A stretch of DNA of 64,000 nt, from NCBI GenBank assembly GCA_963848475.1, contig CAWKDW010000005.1, positions 124,001 through 188,000 on the forward strand, read 5' to 3'. Below are positions 19,346-27,418 of the stretch, piece by piece (the first letter of the stretch is position 1; the number at the start of each line of letters is the position of its first letter). Made by a program: the position numbers and the translations under genes. The notes beneath the pieces were generated by a model. The model made no database searches and was not told where the DNA came from. It was given only the letters and a program-made list of their open reading frames with translations. The DNA is from Solirubrobacter sp963848475 (GTDB lineage Bacteria; Actinomycetota; Thermoleophilia; Solirubrobacterales; Solirubrobacteraceae).

Positions 19346-19585
19346 CATTCCATGCTCAGCGCGCGTCCTACGACGGCGTTGCCGGCATCGGCCCACTGCT
19401 CCTCGTCGCGCAACGCAAACGGTCGCCGCTGCGCTCGGCGAACCCCGCGATGTCCGGACCCTGACGCCGCGGATCGGTGCGGGGCGGCCGAAATGCCTGC
19501 TCGGATCGCGGGTTGTCATGACACAGCTTTTCTGACGGGTGGTTCGTATGAATAGCGTGGTCGCACCCACTCGATCGGGGGTCAG

Positions 19586-21220
19586 ATGTCGTCAGTCCAG
19601 CGGATGCGCGGCGAAGAGACGGCGGAAGAACGGCCTGTGCGTCCGCGTCCGGCCGCGAGCCCGCAGCTCGACCGCAGTCGCGTCATTCCCGGCACCATCC
19701 AGCAGTACCAGGGGCTCATCGGCAACCGCGCGGTCACGGCCATGCTCGCCCGCGAGCGGATTCGGCCCGCCTGGAAGTTCCAGATCCAGGAGCAGCAGGA
19801 CAAGGAGGAGTACGCGGAGCTAATCGGTGCCGCCAAGAACACCGATGAACTCGACGTCGAGACACTCACGAAGCTGCTCGAGTTCTTCCGCCGGATCAAC
19901 GTCTCGGCCGTGGTGACGGCGCTCGAGAAGGCGTTGCAGATCCGCACCGGAGAGCTCACGGTCGAGAAGGAGCCCGAGCCGGAGAAGGAAGAGGACCGCC
20001 AGTTGCGCGAGGAGCGGCTGCTGACGGAGGGCCTGGAGTCGATCGGCGCGGAGAAGAGCTGGGAGGAACTGGAGCCCAAGATCCTCGAGTGGTGGCAGAA
20101 GCTCAAGGCCAACGAGGCTAAGGAGACCTTCGAGTCGGCGTTCCTCGACAACCGGATGACCGCACGCCAGATCAGCCTCAGCGGCCGGGGCGGCCGCTTC
20201 AGCGCGGCCAAGCCTGATAAGCAAAAGACGCCCGGACGCGAGATCGTGCTGTCGCGCGGCATCCAGGGGATCGAGCAGCGGACGAACCCGAACAACTTCC
20301 GCAAGACGAAGTCCGGGGAACGGGGCAAGCACGCGCGTGGCCTGCACGACCTGAGCGCCTCGCTGATCGACCACAAGAAGCCGATCTCAGGGCAGCTCAA
20401 AGGCTACGAGGACGCGGTCGTGCTCTTCATGCCGATGCCCGAGGAGAACGACCTGCGGATCATTGCCGCCCTCGCGCGGCTCGACGATCGCAACATCAAC
20501 GCGCTGCGCTTCTTCAAGAGCCAGATGACGCGGATGCAGGCCGCCCAGTCCAGCGACATGGGCACGACCTTCAACGATGTCAGCGAGGAAGGCGGGCCGG
20601 ACAAGTTCCGGTACGGCGCCACGGGCACGATCATCCGCAAGAAGGGCGGCCTTGGCGCGCCAGCGACCGAGACCGAGCTCAAGGCCCGCAAGACCAACGC
20701 GCTCGAGTACAAGAAGATCCTCCAGGCCGGGATAACGAACGTCAACGAGGTCGTCGTCGCGTATCGCTCACACGCCTCGAAGGTCTTCCCGCTGTACGCA
20801 CGCTGGGACGAGACGAACAAGCTCTTCCACGTCCTCGACTCCAACCTCGTGCCCCGCGGCGTGCAGATCACCGATGACGGCCACGTGCAGCTCGGCTCGC
20901 CGCCCCCCGAGATCAGCGACAACCTCGAGGAGCCCGAGGAGACCTTGGCCGGCGAACGCTTCCTATGGTCGTGCGAGGAGTACATCCAGCAGAACGCCAA
21001 CGACCCGAGCGCGCTGCGTCAGCTCCTCACGCTTCTTACGTTCAAGCAGCGACTGGACCTCAGGGACGCGTACGTGAGCAACGCCTACCTCGGCGAGGAC
21101 AAGACCCGCGACGACAAGCGCAAGAAGCTCGTGCTCGGCCTGATCGAGGAGATCAACTCCGAGATCGCCTCGGGCACGCAGGGCCTACGCGGACCGGAGA
21201 ACCTGCCGCACGTCCACTGA
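19586..21220 (+). CDS. Large charged orphan protein with eCIS-cargo-like motif
   Basis: 544 residues, no signal peptide, no membrane helix. After a polar, Arg/Pro-rich N-terminus, residues 39-54 read QQYQGLIGNRAVTAML, the same GN-x-AV motif as in the 3707-4756 protein. Residues 65-190 are strongly charged and probably coiled (KEPEPEKEEDRQLREERLL). The rest is mixed alpha/beta with conserved-looking blocks (ARGLHDLSASLIDHKKPISG, VVLFMPMPEENDLRIIAALA, VVVAYRSHASKVFPLYARWD). I cannot name a domain. GC and codon use are milder than neighbours. It lies just after an IS element, alone in its strand run, followed 80 bases later by a TA pair. Confidence 0.6.
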   Translation: MSSVQRMRGEETAEERPVRPRPAASPQLDRSRVIPGTIQQYQGLIGNRAVTAMLARERIRPAWKFQIQEQQDKEEYAELIGAAKNTDELDVETLTKLLEFFRRINVSAVVTALEKALQIRTGELTVEKEPEPEKEEDRQLREERLLTEGLESIGAEKSWEELEPKILEWWQKLKANEAKETFESAFLDNRMTARQISLSGRGGRFSAAKPDKQKTPGREIVLSRGIQGIEQRTNPNNFRKTKSGERGKHARGLHDLSASLIDHKKPISGQLKGYEDAVVLFMPMPEENDLRIIAALARLDDRNINALRFFKSQMTRMQAAQSSDMGTTFNDVSEEGGPDKFRYGATGTIIRKKGGLGAPATETELKARKTNALEYKKILQAGITNVNEVVVAYRSHASKVFPLYARWDETNKLFHVLDSNLVPRGVQITDDGHVQLGSPPPEISDNLEEPEETLAGERFLWSCEEYIQQNANDPSALRQLLTLLTFKQRLDLRDAYVSNAYLGEDKTRDDKRKKLVLGLIEEINSEIASGTQGLRGPENLPHVH

Positions 21221-21302
21221 CGAACCCGGGCATACTCGGCGGCCCGGAGCGAGCACGCAACGCTCGGTCGCCCAAGGGGACTAAGTGGACTAAGTCCGTG
21301 TC

Positions 21303-21539
21303 ATGCCGGGCATGGATCTGGTTTCCATCCACGAGTCCAAGATGCACTTCTCGCGCTTGATCGTGCGTGCCGAGGCCGGCGAGGAGATCGTCGTGCGTCG
21401 CGGCGCCACGCCCGCCGCGACGATCGTGGCGTATCACCCGCCCACGACGCCGCGCCGTCCGGGCGCCCTCAGGGGCAAGATCCACATCGCAGAAGACTTC
21501 GACGAGACGCCGGACGATTCCGCCGACGACGTCGCATGA
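21303..21539 (+). CDS. Phd/YefM-type antitoxin
   Basis: 78 residues. LVSIHESKMHFSRLIVRAEA is the DNA-binding Phd fold start, GEEIVVRRGATPAATIVAY is the typical strand pair, and the tail RPGALRGKIHIAEDFDETP is the toxin-binding part. Stop overlaps the toxin start by ATGA. ATG at 21303 or 21312 could be used. Confidence 0.85.
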   Translation: MPGMDLVSIHESKMHFSRLIVRAEAGEEIVVRRGATPAATIVAYHPPTTPRRPGALRGKIHIAEDFDETPDDSADDVA

Positions 21540-22075
21540 GCCGCCTGCTCGTGAACCCGCACGCTTTGCTGTGGCGGCTAACCGACGATCCAGCTCTCTC
21601 GTCCGCTGCTCGCGCCGCAATCGCCGACCCTACGAACGAACCGCTGCTGAGCACTGCCAGCATCTGGGAGATTGCCCTCAAGCGGTCGCTCGGCAAGCTC
21701 ACGGCACCCGATGATCTGCCCGACGTCATCGGCGATGTCGGCACCGGAGCGGACCGGCTTCTCGCGCGCAAAGCGATAGCGACGGTCGCGGAGTCAGTTG
21801 TTGCTGCGGTCAGCGGGTGGTCAATGCGCCACAGATCACCGTCGCTCGGCGTAGTGGCGGCGCTCGCCCGCTCTCGACACTCGATTGCGCTAATGAGCGG
21901 ATGTAGGCTCATGTGTCAATCCACGAGCTTGCGTCCGAAACGTGGTCGCGGGCCCGCGACGCGGCGCGGGCCCGCGACGATCCTCAACGGGCGGCGAGGA
22001 GCCGCGTGGCGGTCGCGGCCTGCGACGTCGGCGTCGCTCGTCCTTCGAGCACGAGCGCGCCGGTCGCGTTGTTGA
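21536..22075 (+). pseudogene. Degenerate PIN-domain toxin, catalytic Asp replaced
   Basis: The first 60 residues are a clear PIN toxin: SRLLVNPHALLWRLTDDP, STASIWEIALKRSLGKL. Two faults are visible. The first catalytic Asp, normally in L-L-x-D-T-H-A, is Asn (LLVNPHALLW). After about residue 65 (near 21730) the similarity ends and the remaining frame is Arg/Ser-rich read-through that runs antisense into the 21984-22481 gene, so the second half with the HRDPFDR and TAD motifs is missing. A dead toxin beside an intact antitoxin. Confidence 0.75.
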
Positions 22076-22481
22076 CGTGCCCGTCGACCTTGACGAGCAC
22101 GCGGTTGAGGTGCTCATAGGCGGGTACGGCCGTCTGGCACAGGGCGAACCCGTCGATGACGAGGTCGACATTGGCCGGGACGAACCCCGGCGCCAGCATC
22201 TCCTCGGCCGTTGGCAGCGCCACGCCGGGAGGCGGAATGACGAACCCGCGCGCCCGCGCGTGCAGGTGGCCGCCGGGGATCTCGAACGTGTCGCGGGCGT
22301 CGATTACCCCGATCCCGTCGTTGCGCTGGAGCAGGTAGTCCGTGCCCCAGCCTCGGCCGCCGGCCAGCTCGCCGGCGACGATGCGTCCGTCGAACGGGAC
22401 GTCGATGCGGATGCCCTCGGCGACCGGCCCGATCGGGGTGGCGGTACCCAGCGTGCCTTCGTAGCGATAGAGCAGGTCCAT
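21984..22481 (-). CDS. DUF3237-like beta-barrel protein
   Basis: 165 residues. Starts MDLLYRYEGTLGTATPIGPV and continues GIRIDVPFDGRIVAGELAGG, DYLLQRNDGIGVIDARDTFE, which resemble the repeated strand pattern and R-x-D-G element of DUF3237 proteins. No signal peptide. It follows the RTX-like gene on the same strand after 39 bases, so it is probably the third gene of that operon. Function unknown. Confidence 0.5.
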   Translation of the reverse strand: MDLLYRYEGTLGTATPIGPVAEGIRIDVPFDGRIVAGELAGGRGWGTDYLLQRNDGIGVIDARDTFEIPGGHLHARARGFVIPPPGVALPTAEEMLAPGFVPANVDLVIDGFALCQTAVPAYEHLNRVLVKVDGHVNNATGALVLEGRATPTSQAATATRLLAAR

Positions 22482-22520
22482 GACTTGATCTCCTTGAGTG
22501 ATGGTGAGTGGTCGAGTGGG

Positions 22521-24020
22521 TCAGCGCTGCGCGATGCGCAGCGCGCCTGCACGGCGCGGGGCCTGACGGACGCCGCCGTCCCCGGTGGCGCCGACTTCGA
22601 CGGTGAGCGTGCGGCCGGCGTAGCGGCGGGCGAAGCGGACGGCGAGCCGCAGCGTCGCCGTGCGCGCAAACGGCCCCGCGGCGGTCAGGGAGCTGCGCCC
22701 CGGGAGCACGCGGACGGCCGGGCCGTGCGAGCGCACCCGTTCGGTCTCCTGGTCGACGGTCACCTCGCCGATGCGGCGGCCGCCGTGGCGCAGCACGAGC
22801 CGCACCTCGTCGAGGTCGGTCCAGCGCGCGGGGTGCGTCCAGCGGATCGTCACCGTCGAGGCCTGGCCCGGCCGGACCGTGAGCGTCCGCGGGGCGAGCC
22901 GGAACGTTCCGACCACCCCGTTGCTCTCGCAGCCGAACGCCGCATCGGCACGGTCGCGCTGGATCTCGTCGATGTCGGTCCCGCAGTCGGCGATGTCGAA
23001 CTCGCCGTCGGCGGTCATTAGGAGGTCGTTACCGCCCAAGCCGCCGAGGGTGTCGACGCCCGGGCCGCCGATGAGGACGTCGCGCCCCGGCCCGCCGACG
23101 AGCCGGTCATCGCCCCGTCCGCCGTCGGCCAGGCCACCGAATGGCGAGGTGCCGAGCGTGTCGTCACCGCGTCCGCCCTCGACGATCTCGACGTCGTCCT
23201 GAACGTTGTCGCCCTCGCCCGCCGCGCCGTCGTTTTGTATGTCGGTCCTGCCCTCGAAGGTCACGGACACCGGGGCGAGCCGGTCGCGGTAGACGACGCC
23301 GTCCTGGCCCGGGCCGCCGCTGAGGAAGTCGCCGCCGTTGGGGGTCGTCTGCCCGCTGCCGCGGAAGCGGCCCTCGACGATCGTGTCCATCCCACCGCCG
23401 GCGCGGATGACGTCCCCTCCGTTGCCGCCCTCGATGATCTCGCCGGCGTCCCCGCCGCTGATGACGTCACCGAAGGCGCTCCCGCGGAGGCCCTCGACGT
23501 TGAAGGTGCCATCGCGGTCGCCCGGACGGCCGTCGTTGGCGCGGTTGTCCGCCGAGAGCGACACGCCGGCGTTCGCCGACGCGTAGTCGATCGTGTCGAA
23601 CCCGCCGTCGCCGGCGTACAGCACCCGCGACGGCACGGGCGCCGCGCCCGCGTGGAACAGATCGTCGCCATCGCCACCGAGGACGGTGAGCGAGGCGACC
23701 TGGATGAGAGCGGTGTCGTCCTGGTCGCCCAGTCGTGCAATGCCGCCCGTGATCGACGGGCACCGCGCGGTGCGCGCATCGACGTTGACGCAGTCGCCGG
23801 TCGCGGTGATGGCGACGACGTCGGTCACGACATCGGGCCGCTTCTGGGCGAAGTGACTCGGTGTGGTCACGACGCGCAGGCTGTTGCGCTCACCGGCTCC
23901 CGCGCGGTAATCGATCCGGCCACCGTCGCCGTGGAGGGTGGCCGCTTGCGCGGCGACGGGGGCCGCGGCACAGAGGGCGACCGACAGAGCGGCCGCGCGG
24001 AGGATGGTGGCCGCGCGCAT
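22521..24020 (-). CDS. Secreted RTX-like Ca-binding repeat protein
   Basis: 499 residues. Signal peptide LRAAALSVALCAAAPVAAQA^AT. From about residue 120 the chain is built of Gly/Asp nonapeptides (GGDGDDLFHAG, GGNGGDVIRAGGG, GGRGDDTLG, GGRGDDRLVGGPGRDVLIGG, GLGGNDLL) that form Ca-binding parallel beta-rolls. After these, a Cys pair region (ADCGTDIDEIQ ... FGCESN) and an Ig-like C-terminal domain (FRLAPRTLTVRPGQASTVTI) follow. The start at 24020 has ribosome site GGAGGAGGT at a 6-base spacing, inside the cupin's last codons. Extracellular structural or adhesive role is likely; no enzyme motif seen. Confidence 0.8.
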   Translation of the reverse strand: MRAATILRAAALSVALCAAAPVAAQAATLHGDGGRIDYRAGAGERNSLRVVTTPSHFAQKRPDVVTDVVAITATGDCVNVDARTARCPSITGGIARLGDQDDTALIQVASLTVLGGDGDDLFHAGAAPVPSRVLYAGDGGFDTIDYASANAGVSLSADNRANDGRPGDRDGTFNVEGLRGSAFGDVISGGDAGEIIEGGNGGDVIRAGGGMDTIVEGRFRGSGQTTPNGGDFLSGGPGQDGVVYRDRLAPVSVTFEGRTDIQNDGAAGEGDNVQDDVEIVEGGRGDDTLGTSPFGGLADGGRGDDRLVGGPGRDVLIGGPGVDTLGGLGGNDLLMTADGEFDIADCGTDIDEIQRDRADAAFGCESNGVVGTFRLAPRTLTVRPGQASTVTIRWTHPARWTDLDEVRLVLRHGGRRIGEVTVDQETERVRSHGPAVRVLPGRSSLTAAGPFARTATLRLAVRFARRYAGRTLTVEVGATGDGGVRQAPRRAGALRIAQR

Positions 24021-24022
24021 GG

Positions 24023-24454
24023 TCACACCTCCTCCAGCGCGGCGGGAGGCGGCGAGCCGACGACGCGGCCGCCGGTCTGATCGAAGTCGTCCTCGAAGAT
24101 CGAGACGACGGTGTTCGACGGGAACACGCCCGCGACGCGCGCGATGCCGGCACCCACGTTGACCGCGTCGTGCGGCACCATCGCCGGGACGACGGCCATC
24201 CCGCCCGTCGCCAGGTGCGCGGTCTCGTCGCCGACGGTGAGCTCGATCTCGCCCTCGAGGACGAGGACCACCTCCTCGGCGCTGTCCTGATGGCGAGCCA
24301 GGTGCATGCCCGGCGCGAGCGTGAAGTAGACGCTCGCGGTGCTGGTGGCACCCGTGTCGCGGTAGATGGGCCAGGTCGCGTCGACGGCGTTGTCTCCGTC
24401 GTGGGTCTGGGTGAAGCGCATGAGCTCCAGATCCTGCGTCTGCACGGCCTGCAT
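24023..24454 (-). CDS. Cupin-domain protein
   Basis: 143 residues with one cupin barrel. Motif 1 is around LAPGMHLARHQDSAEEVVLV (H, H, E positions); the G-E-I-E-L turn, GGMAVVPAMVPHDAVNVGAG and motif 2 follow. Metal-binding His and Glu are present, so it may bind a metal or small ligand. First gene of a minus-strand operon with the RTX-like and DUF3237-like genes; its start is 68 bases from the edge of the dyad shared with the divergent operon. Confidence 0.75.
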   Translation of the reverse strand: MQAVQTQDLELMRFTQTHDGDNAVDATWPIYRDTGATSTASVYFTLAPGMHLARHQDSAEEVVLVLEGEIELTVGDETAHLATGGMAVVPAMVPHDAVNVGAGIARVAGVFPSNTVVSIFEDDFDQTGGRVVGSPPPAALEEV

Positions 24455-24521
24455 GGGGAACCTCCCGGTTCGTTGGTTGCAGGGTCATCCTGGGAGCCGG
24501 GCGGCGCCACTTGCTGGAGCC

Positions 24522-24559
24522 TTCCTGACGGAAACCTGACGTCAGGGAGTCGTCAGGAA
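24522..24559. promoter_or_regulatory. 38-base double dyad in the cupin/monooxygenase divergent promoter
   Basis: Outer arms TTCCTGACG and CGTCAGGAA are perfect complements. Between them, CCTGAC and GTCAGG form an inner 12-base palindrome, centred at 24540/24541. Only two 4-base spacers (gaaa, gagt) are unpaired. The CCTGAC element thus occurs four times, two in each orientation, 13 bases apart from start to start within each orientation. This suggests cooperative binding of two regulator dimers. It lies between oppositely transcribed genes, the second operon encoding an OmpR-type wHTH regulator. Confidence 0.7.
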
Positions 24560-24616
24560 CCGGCCCGGGTGCGCACGTACGGTCGGCGGACGACCCACCG
24601 ACTGGAGGCAACCGAC

Positions 24617-24937
24617 ATGCATCTGCAGCTCATCACCTTCCGCCTGAACGACATGACGCCGGAGGAGTACGACGCCCACTGCGCGGCTATCGCGCCGCGC
24701 TTCGCCGAGATCCCGGGCCTGCGGTCGAAGATCTGGATCGCCGAGCCCGGCACCGACGTCCGCGGCGGTGCGTACTTGTGGGAGAACAGGGCGTGGGCCG
24801 AGCGCCACGCGGGTGGCCCGATTGTTGCCGCCATGCGCGGCGACGAGCGCTTCACCGACCTCGCGATCCGCGATCTCGACGTACTCGCCGGACCGACGGC
24901 GATCACTCGCTGGGGCTTCACGAGCCTTCCGGCGTAG
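24617..24937 (+). CDS. Small ABM/YdhR-like monooxygenase-fold protein
   Basis: 106 residues, one ferredoxin-like dimeric alpha-beta barrel unit. Seen: MHLQLITFRLNDMTPEEYDA, IPGLRSKIWIAE, GGAYLWENRAWAERH and a C-terminal strand. This resembles YdhR-type putative monooxygenases, which act on small aromatic or stress-related compounds, but no catalytic residue is decisive. A GGAGG ribosome site lies about 8 bases upstream. It is followed 35 bases later by the regulator gene on the same strand. Confidence 0.65.
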   Translation: MHLQLITFRLNDMTPEEYDAHCAAIAPRFAEIPGLRSKIWIAEPGTDVRGGAYLWENRAWAERHAGGPIVAAMRGDERFTDLAIRDLDVLAGPTAITRWGFTSLPA

Positions 24938-24972
24938 GCTGTGGGGGCGCAAGCGAGCGAGCGAGGACAAGC

Positions 24973-26904
24973 GTGGCACGGACCCTGGGGTCCCTGGTCG
25001 ATGAACGGGCGACGGTGTTCGTCGGGCGTGAGCCCGAACGGTCAGCTCTGCTGGAGTTGCTCGGCGATGACGGTCCCGTCCTGGCGTTCGTCTGCGGCCT
25101 CGCGGGTATCGGCAAGTCGTCGCTGCTCGGTGCGTTTGCCGACGAGGCGCGGGCGAGCGGCGCGCTGGTCGTGCGTGTCGACGGCGAGGTGGCCGAGCCC
25201 ACCGCGGAAGGCTTCCTGCGCGAGCTGTCCTCCCAGCTGGGCGCCGAGGTCACGACCGTGGAGGCGGCCGCGGACGCGCTCAGCGCGCTAGGCGACCGGG
25301 TGCTGCTCACCGTCGACGCCTATGAGCGCCTGCGACTACTCGACGACTGGCTGCGTCGCGTGCTGGTCCCGGCGCTCCCTGCGCACGCCCGCGTCGTCAT
25401 TGCCGGCCGCGACACGCCCGTGGCGGCGTGGGCCGTCGCGTTCGGCCCGCTACTGCGTGTGATCGAACTCGACACGCTGGGCGCGCCCGATGCCGTCGAG
25501 CTGCTGCGCCGGCTCGGCGTGCCGCCGGTGCGCGCCGCGGCGATCAACCGCGTGCTGCGCGGCCACCCGCTGTCGCTGCGGCTCGTCGCGGCGATGCCTT
25601 CGACGCTCGCCGGCGGAGACGACGCGGCGCTGCGACCCGCCACCGAGGAGCTGGCGCGGGTGTATCTCGCCGAGCTGGAACCTGCCGCGCGCCTCGCGCT
25701 CGACGCGGCGAGCCTCGTGCGGCGCGTCACGGTGCCGCTGCTGGACGCGATGCTGCCCGACGAGGACGCCGCGGACGCGTTCGCCCGCGTGCGCGCGCTG
25801 CCGTTCGTCACCAGCAGCACGGACGGGCTGGTCGTCCACCACGTCATGCGCGAGATCGTCTCCGGCGAGCTGCGGACGATCGACCCGCCCGCGCACCGGC
25901 GGCTGCGCACCGCCGCCTGGCGGCAGCTGCGACGCGAACTCGACGACGCCGCCGACCCTGACCTGTGGCGCTACACCGCCGACATGCTGTACCTGCTCGA
26001 GCGCCCCGCGGTCCGCGACGCGTTCTTCCCGACGAGTGCGCCGCTGTACAGCGTCGAGCCGGCACGACCGGGCGACGGACCCGCGATCGCCGCGATCGCC
26101 GACCGCCACGAACCCGGTGCCGGCGCCGAGCTGCAGCGCGCCTGGTGGGAGGCGGTCCCGGAGGCGTTCTTCGTCGCCCGCGACCCCAACGGCGGGGTCG
26201 CCGGCTACAGCGCCGTGTGCGAACCCACACGGCTGCCGACCCGGTTCATCGACGCCGACCCGATCGCGTCCGCATGGCGCGCGCACCTGCGCGCCGCGCC
26301 GCTGGGGCGCGACCAGCGCTCGCTGTTCATCCGCTTCATGTGCGGCGCCGAGAGCGGGGAGCAGCCGGCGCCCGACGTCTCCGCGCTGTATCTCGACCTC
26401 AAGCGCACCTACCTGACCATGCGCCCCGCGCTGCGCCGCATCTACACCTGTGCGCACAATTTCGAAGCGATGGGCGCGACGCTCGAGCCACTCGGCTTCG
26501 CGCCGCTCGGCGAGCCGCTGCAGCTCGGCGATCGGCCGTACACCGTCTACTGCAACGACCTGGGCCCCGCCTCGATCGACGGCTGGCTGGCCCGGCTGGC
26601 CGCGCGCGACGTGCTCGCTGACGCGGGGCCGCTGCTCGATCCCGACGCGCGGGTGCTCACGCTCGACGGTGCGCGCATAGAACTCAGCCCTCTGGAGTTC
26701 GGCGTCTTCGCCTGCCTGCACGAGCGCGAGGACACGGTCGTGCGCCGCGACGTCCTGCTGCGCGAGGTCTGGAAGAGCGAGTGGGACGGCGACGGCAACG
26801 CGCTCGAGTCCATCGTCAGCGCGCTGCGCCGCAAGCTGGGCGACCGGGCCAGGACGCTCGAGACCGTGCGCGGAACAGGCTACCGGCTGCGCCCGCTGGT
26901 CTGA
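24973..26904 (+). CDS. NTPase-GNAT-wHTH one-component regulator
   Basis: 643 residues from GTG 24973. Residues 15-350: STAND/AAA-like ATPase with Walker A GLAGIGKSS (42-50), Walker-B-like VLLTVDAYE and a sensor-like R-V-V-I-A-G-R. Residues about 358-545: a GNAT-like domain (YSVEPARPGDGPAIAAIAD, FFVARDPNGGVAGYSAVCE, LFIRFMCG, then MGATLEPLGFAPLG). Residues about 560-643: an OmpR/PhoB-type winged helix (LDGARIELSPLEFGVFACLH, VRRDVLLREVWKS, LESIVSALRRKLG, VRGTGYRL). SARP/AfsR regulators have the wHTH at the N-terminus; here it is C-terminal and an acetyltransferase fold sits between. It most likely binds the dyad at 24522. Confidence 0.8.
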   Translation: MARTLGSLVDERATVFVGREPERSALLELLGDDGPVLAFVCGLAGIGKSSLLGAFADEARASGALVVRVDGEVAEPTAEGFLRELSSQLGAEVTTVEAAADALSALGDRVLLTVDAYERLRLLDDWLRRVLVPALPAHARVVIAGRDTPVAAWAVAFGPLLRVIELDTLGAPDAVELLRRLGVPPVRAAAINRVLRGHPLSLRLVAAMPSTLAGGDDAALRPATEELARVYLAELEPAARLALDAASLVRRVTVPLLDAMLPDEDAADAFARVRALPFVTSSTDGLVVHHVMREIVSGELRTIDPPAHRRLRTAAWRQLRRELDDAADPDLWRYTADMLYLLERPAVRDAFFPTSAPLYSVEPARPGDGPAIAAIADRHEPGAGAELQRAWWEAVPEAFFVARDPNGGVAGYSAVCEPTRLPTRFIDADPIASAWRAHLRAAPLGRDQRSLFIRFMCGAESGEQPAPDVSALYLDLKRTYLTMRPALRRIYTCAHNFEAMGATLEPLGFAPLGEPLQLGDRPYTVYCNDLGPASIDGWLARLAARDVLADAGPLLDPDARVLTLDGARIELSPLEFGVFACLHEREDTVVRRDVLLREVWKSEWDGDGNALESIVSALRRKLGDRARTLETVRGTGYRLRPLV

Positions 26905-27418
26905 TCGCCCTCGACCGCGGTCTGCTCGCGCGTGCAAGAAGCTGCGTGGCTCAGCCGGCGCGACGCTCGAACGACAAACGACGAGGCGTTTTCTCGACGA
27001 TCTAGGCCCCCGTAGATCGCTGCTGCCCTCCATGCGTTTGGGCGCCGCCGAGCCGTTTCAGCGCGACACTCGGCGCGCTTGCGCTTTCGCGCGTGATTGC
27101 AAAAGCGCGTGGTACTCGCCGCCGAAGTCGCCGATGACTGTCGTCGTCGGTCGAATCTCGACGGGACTAGACCGCGAGAAGTTTTCCGCACCTTAGTTGT
27201 GGCGAGCCTCGCGCTCCCGATCGTCACAGGCCGATGCCGCGCCGACTCGGCGCGGGGACGCGTGCTCGCTTAGGACTTGCCGGTAAGGCGGGGCCTGCAC
27301 CCGCGGATGTCTTGCGGCGACCTTGACCCAGCTCCGGGGCGGTGGAAGGCTCGCCCCAGCCTGATCGCGGGCTTGCCAACTTTGGCAGGCCGCACTCTCC
27401 AGGCGCTAGGAGCCGACT
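26905..27418. other. 514-base gene-poor gap
   Basis: No convincing gene on either strand. The GC content is lower than around it. A short inverted repeat TGCCA-ACTT-TGGCA at 27374-27387 lies about 30 bases upstream of the next gene's start and could be part of its promoter. Nothing else stands out. Confidence 0.5.

Noticed and set aside
22000..23021. Plus-strand open frame opposite the RTX-like gene
   Set aside because: Arg/Asp/Gly-rich antisense text; the minus strand shows signal peptide and Ca-binding nonapeptides.
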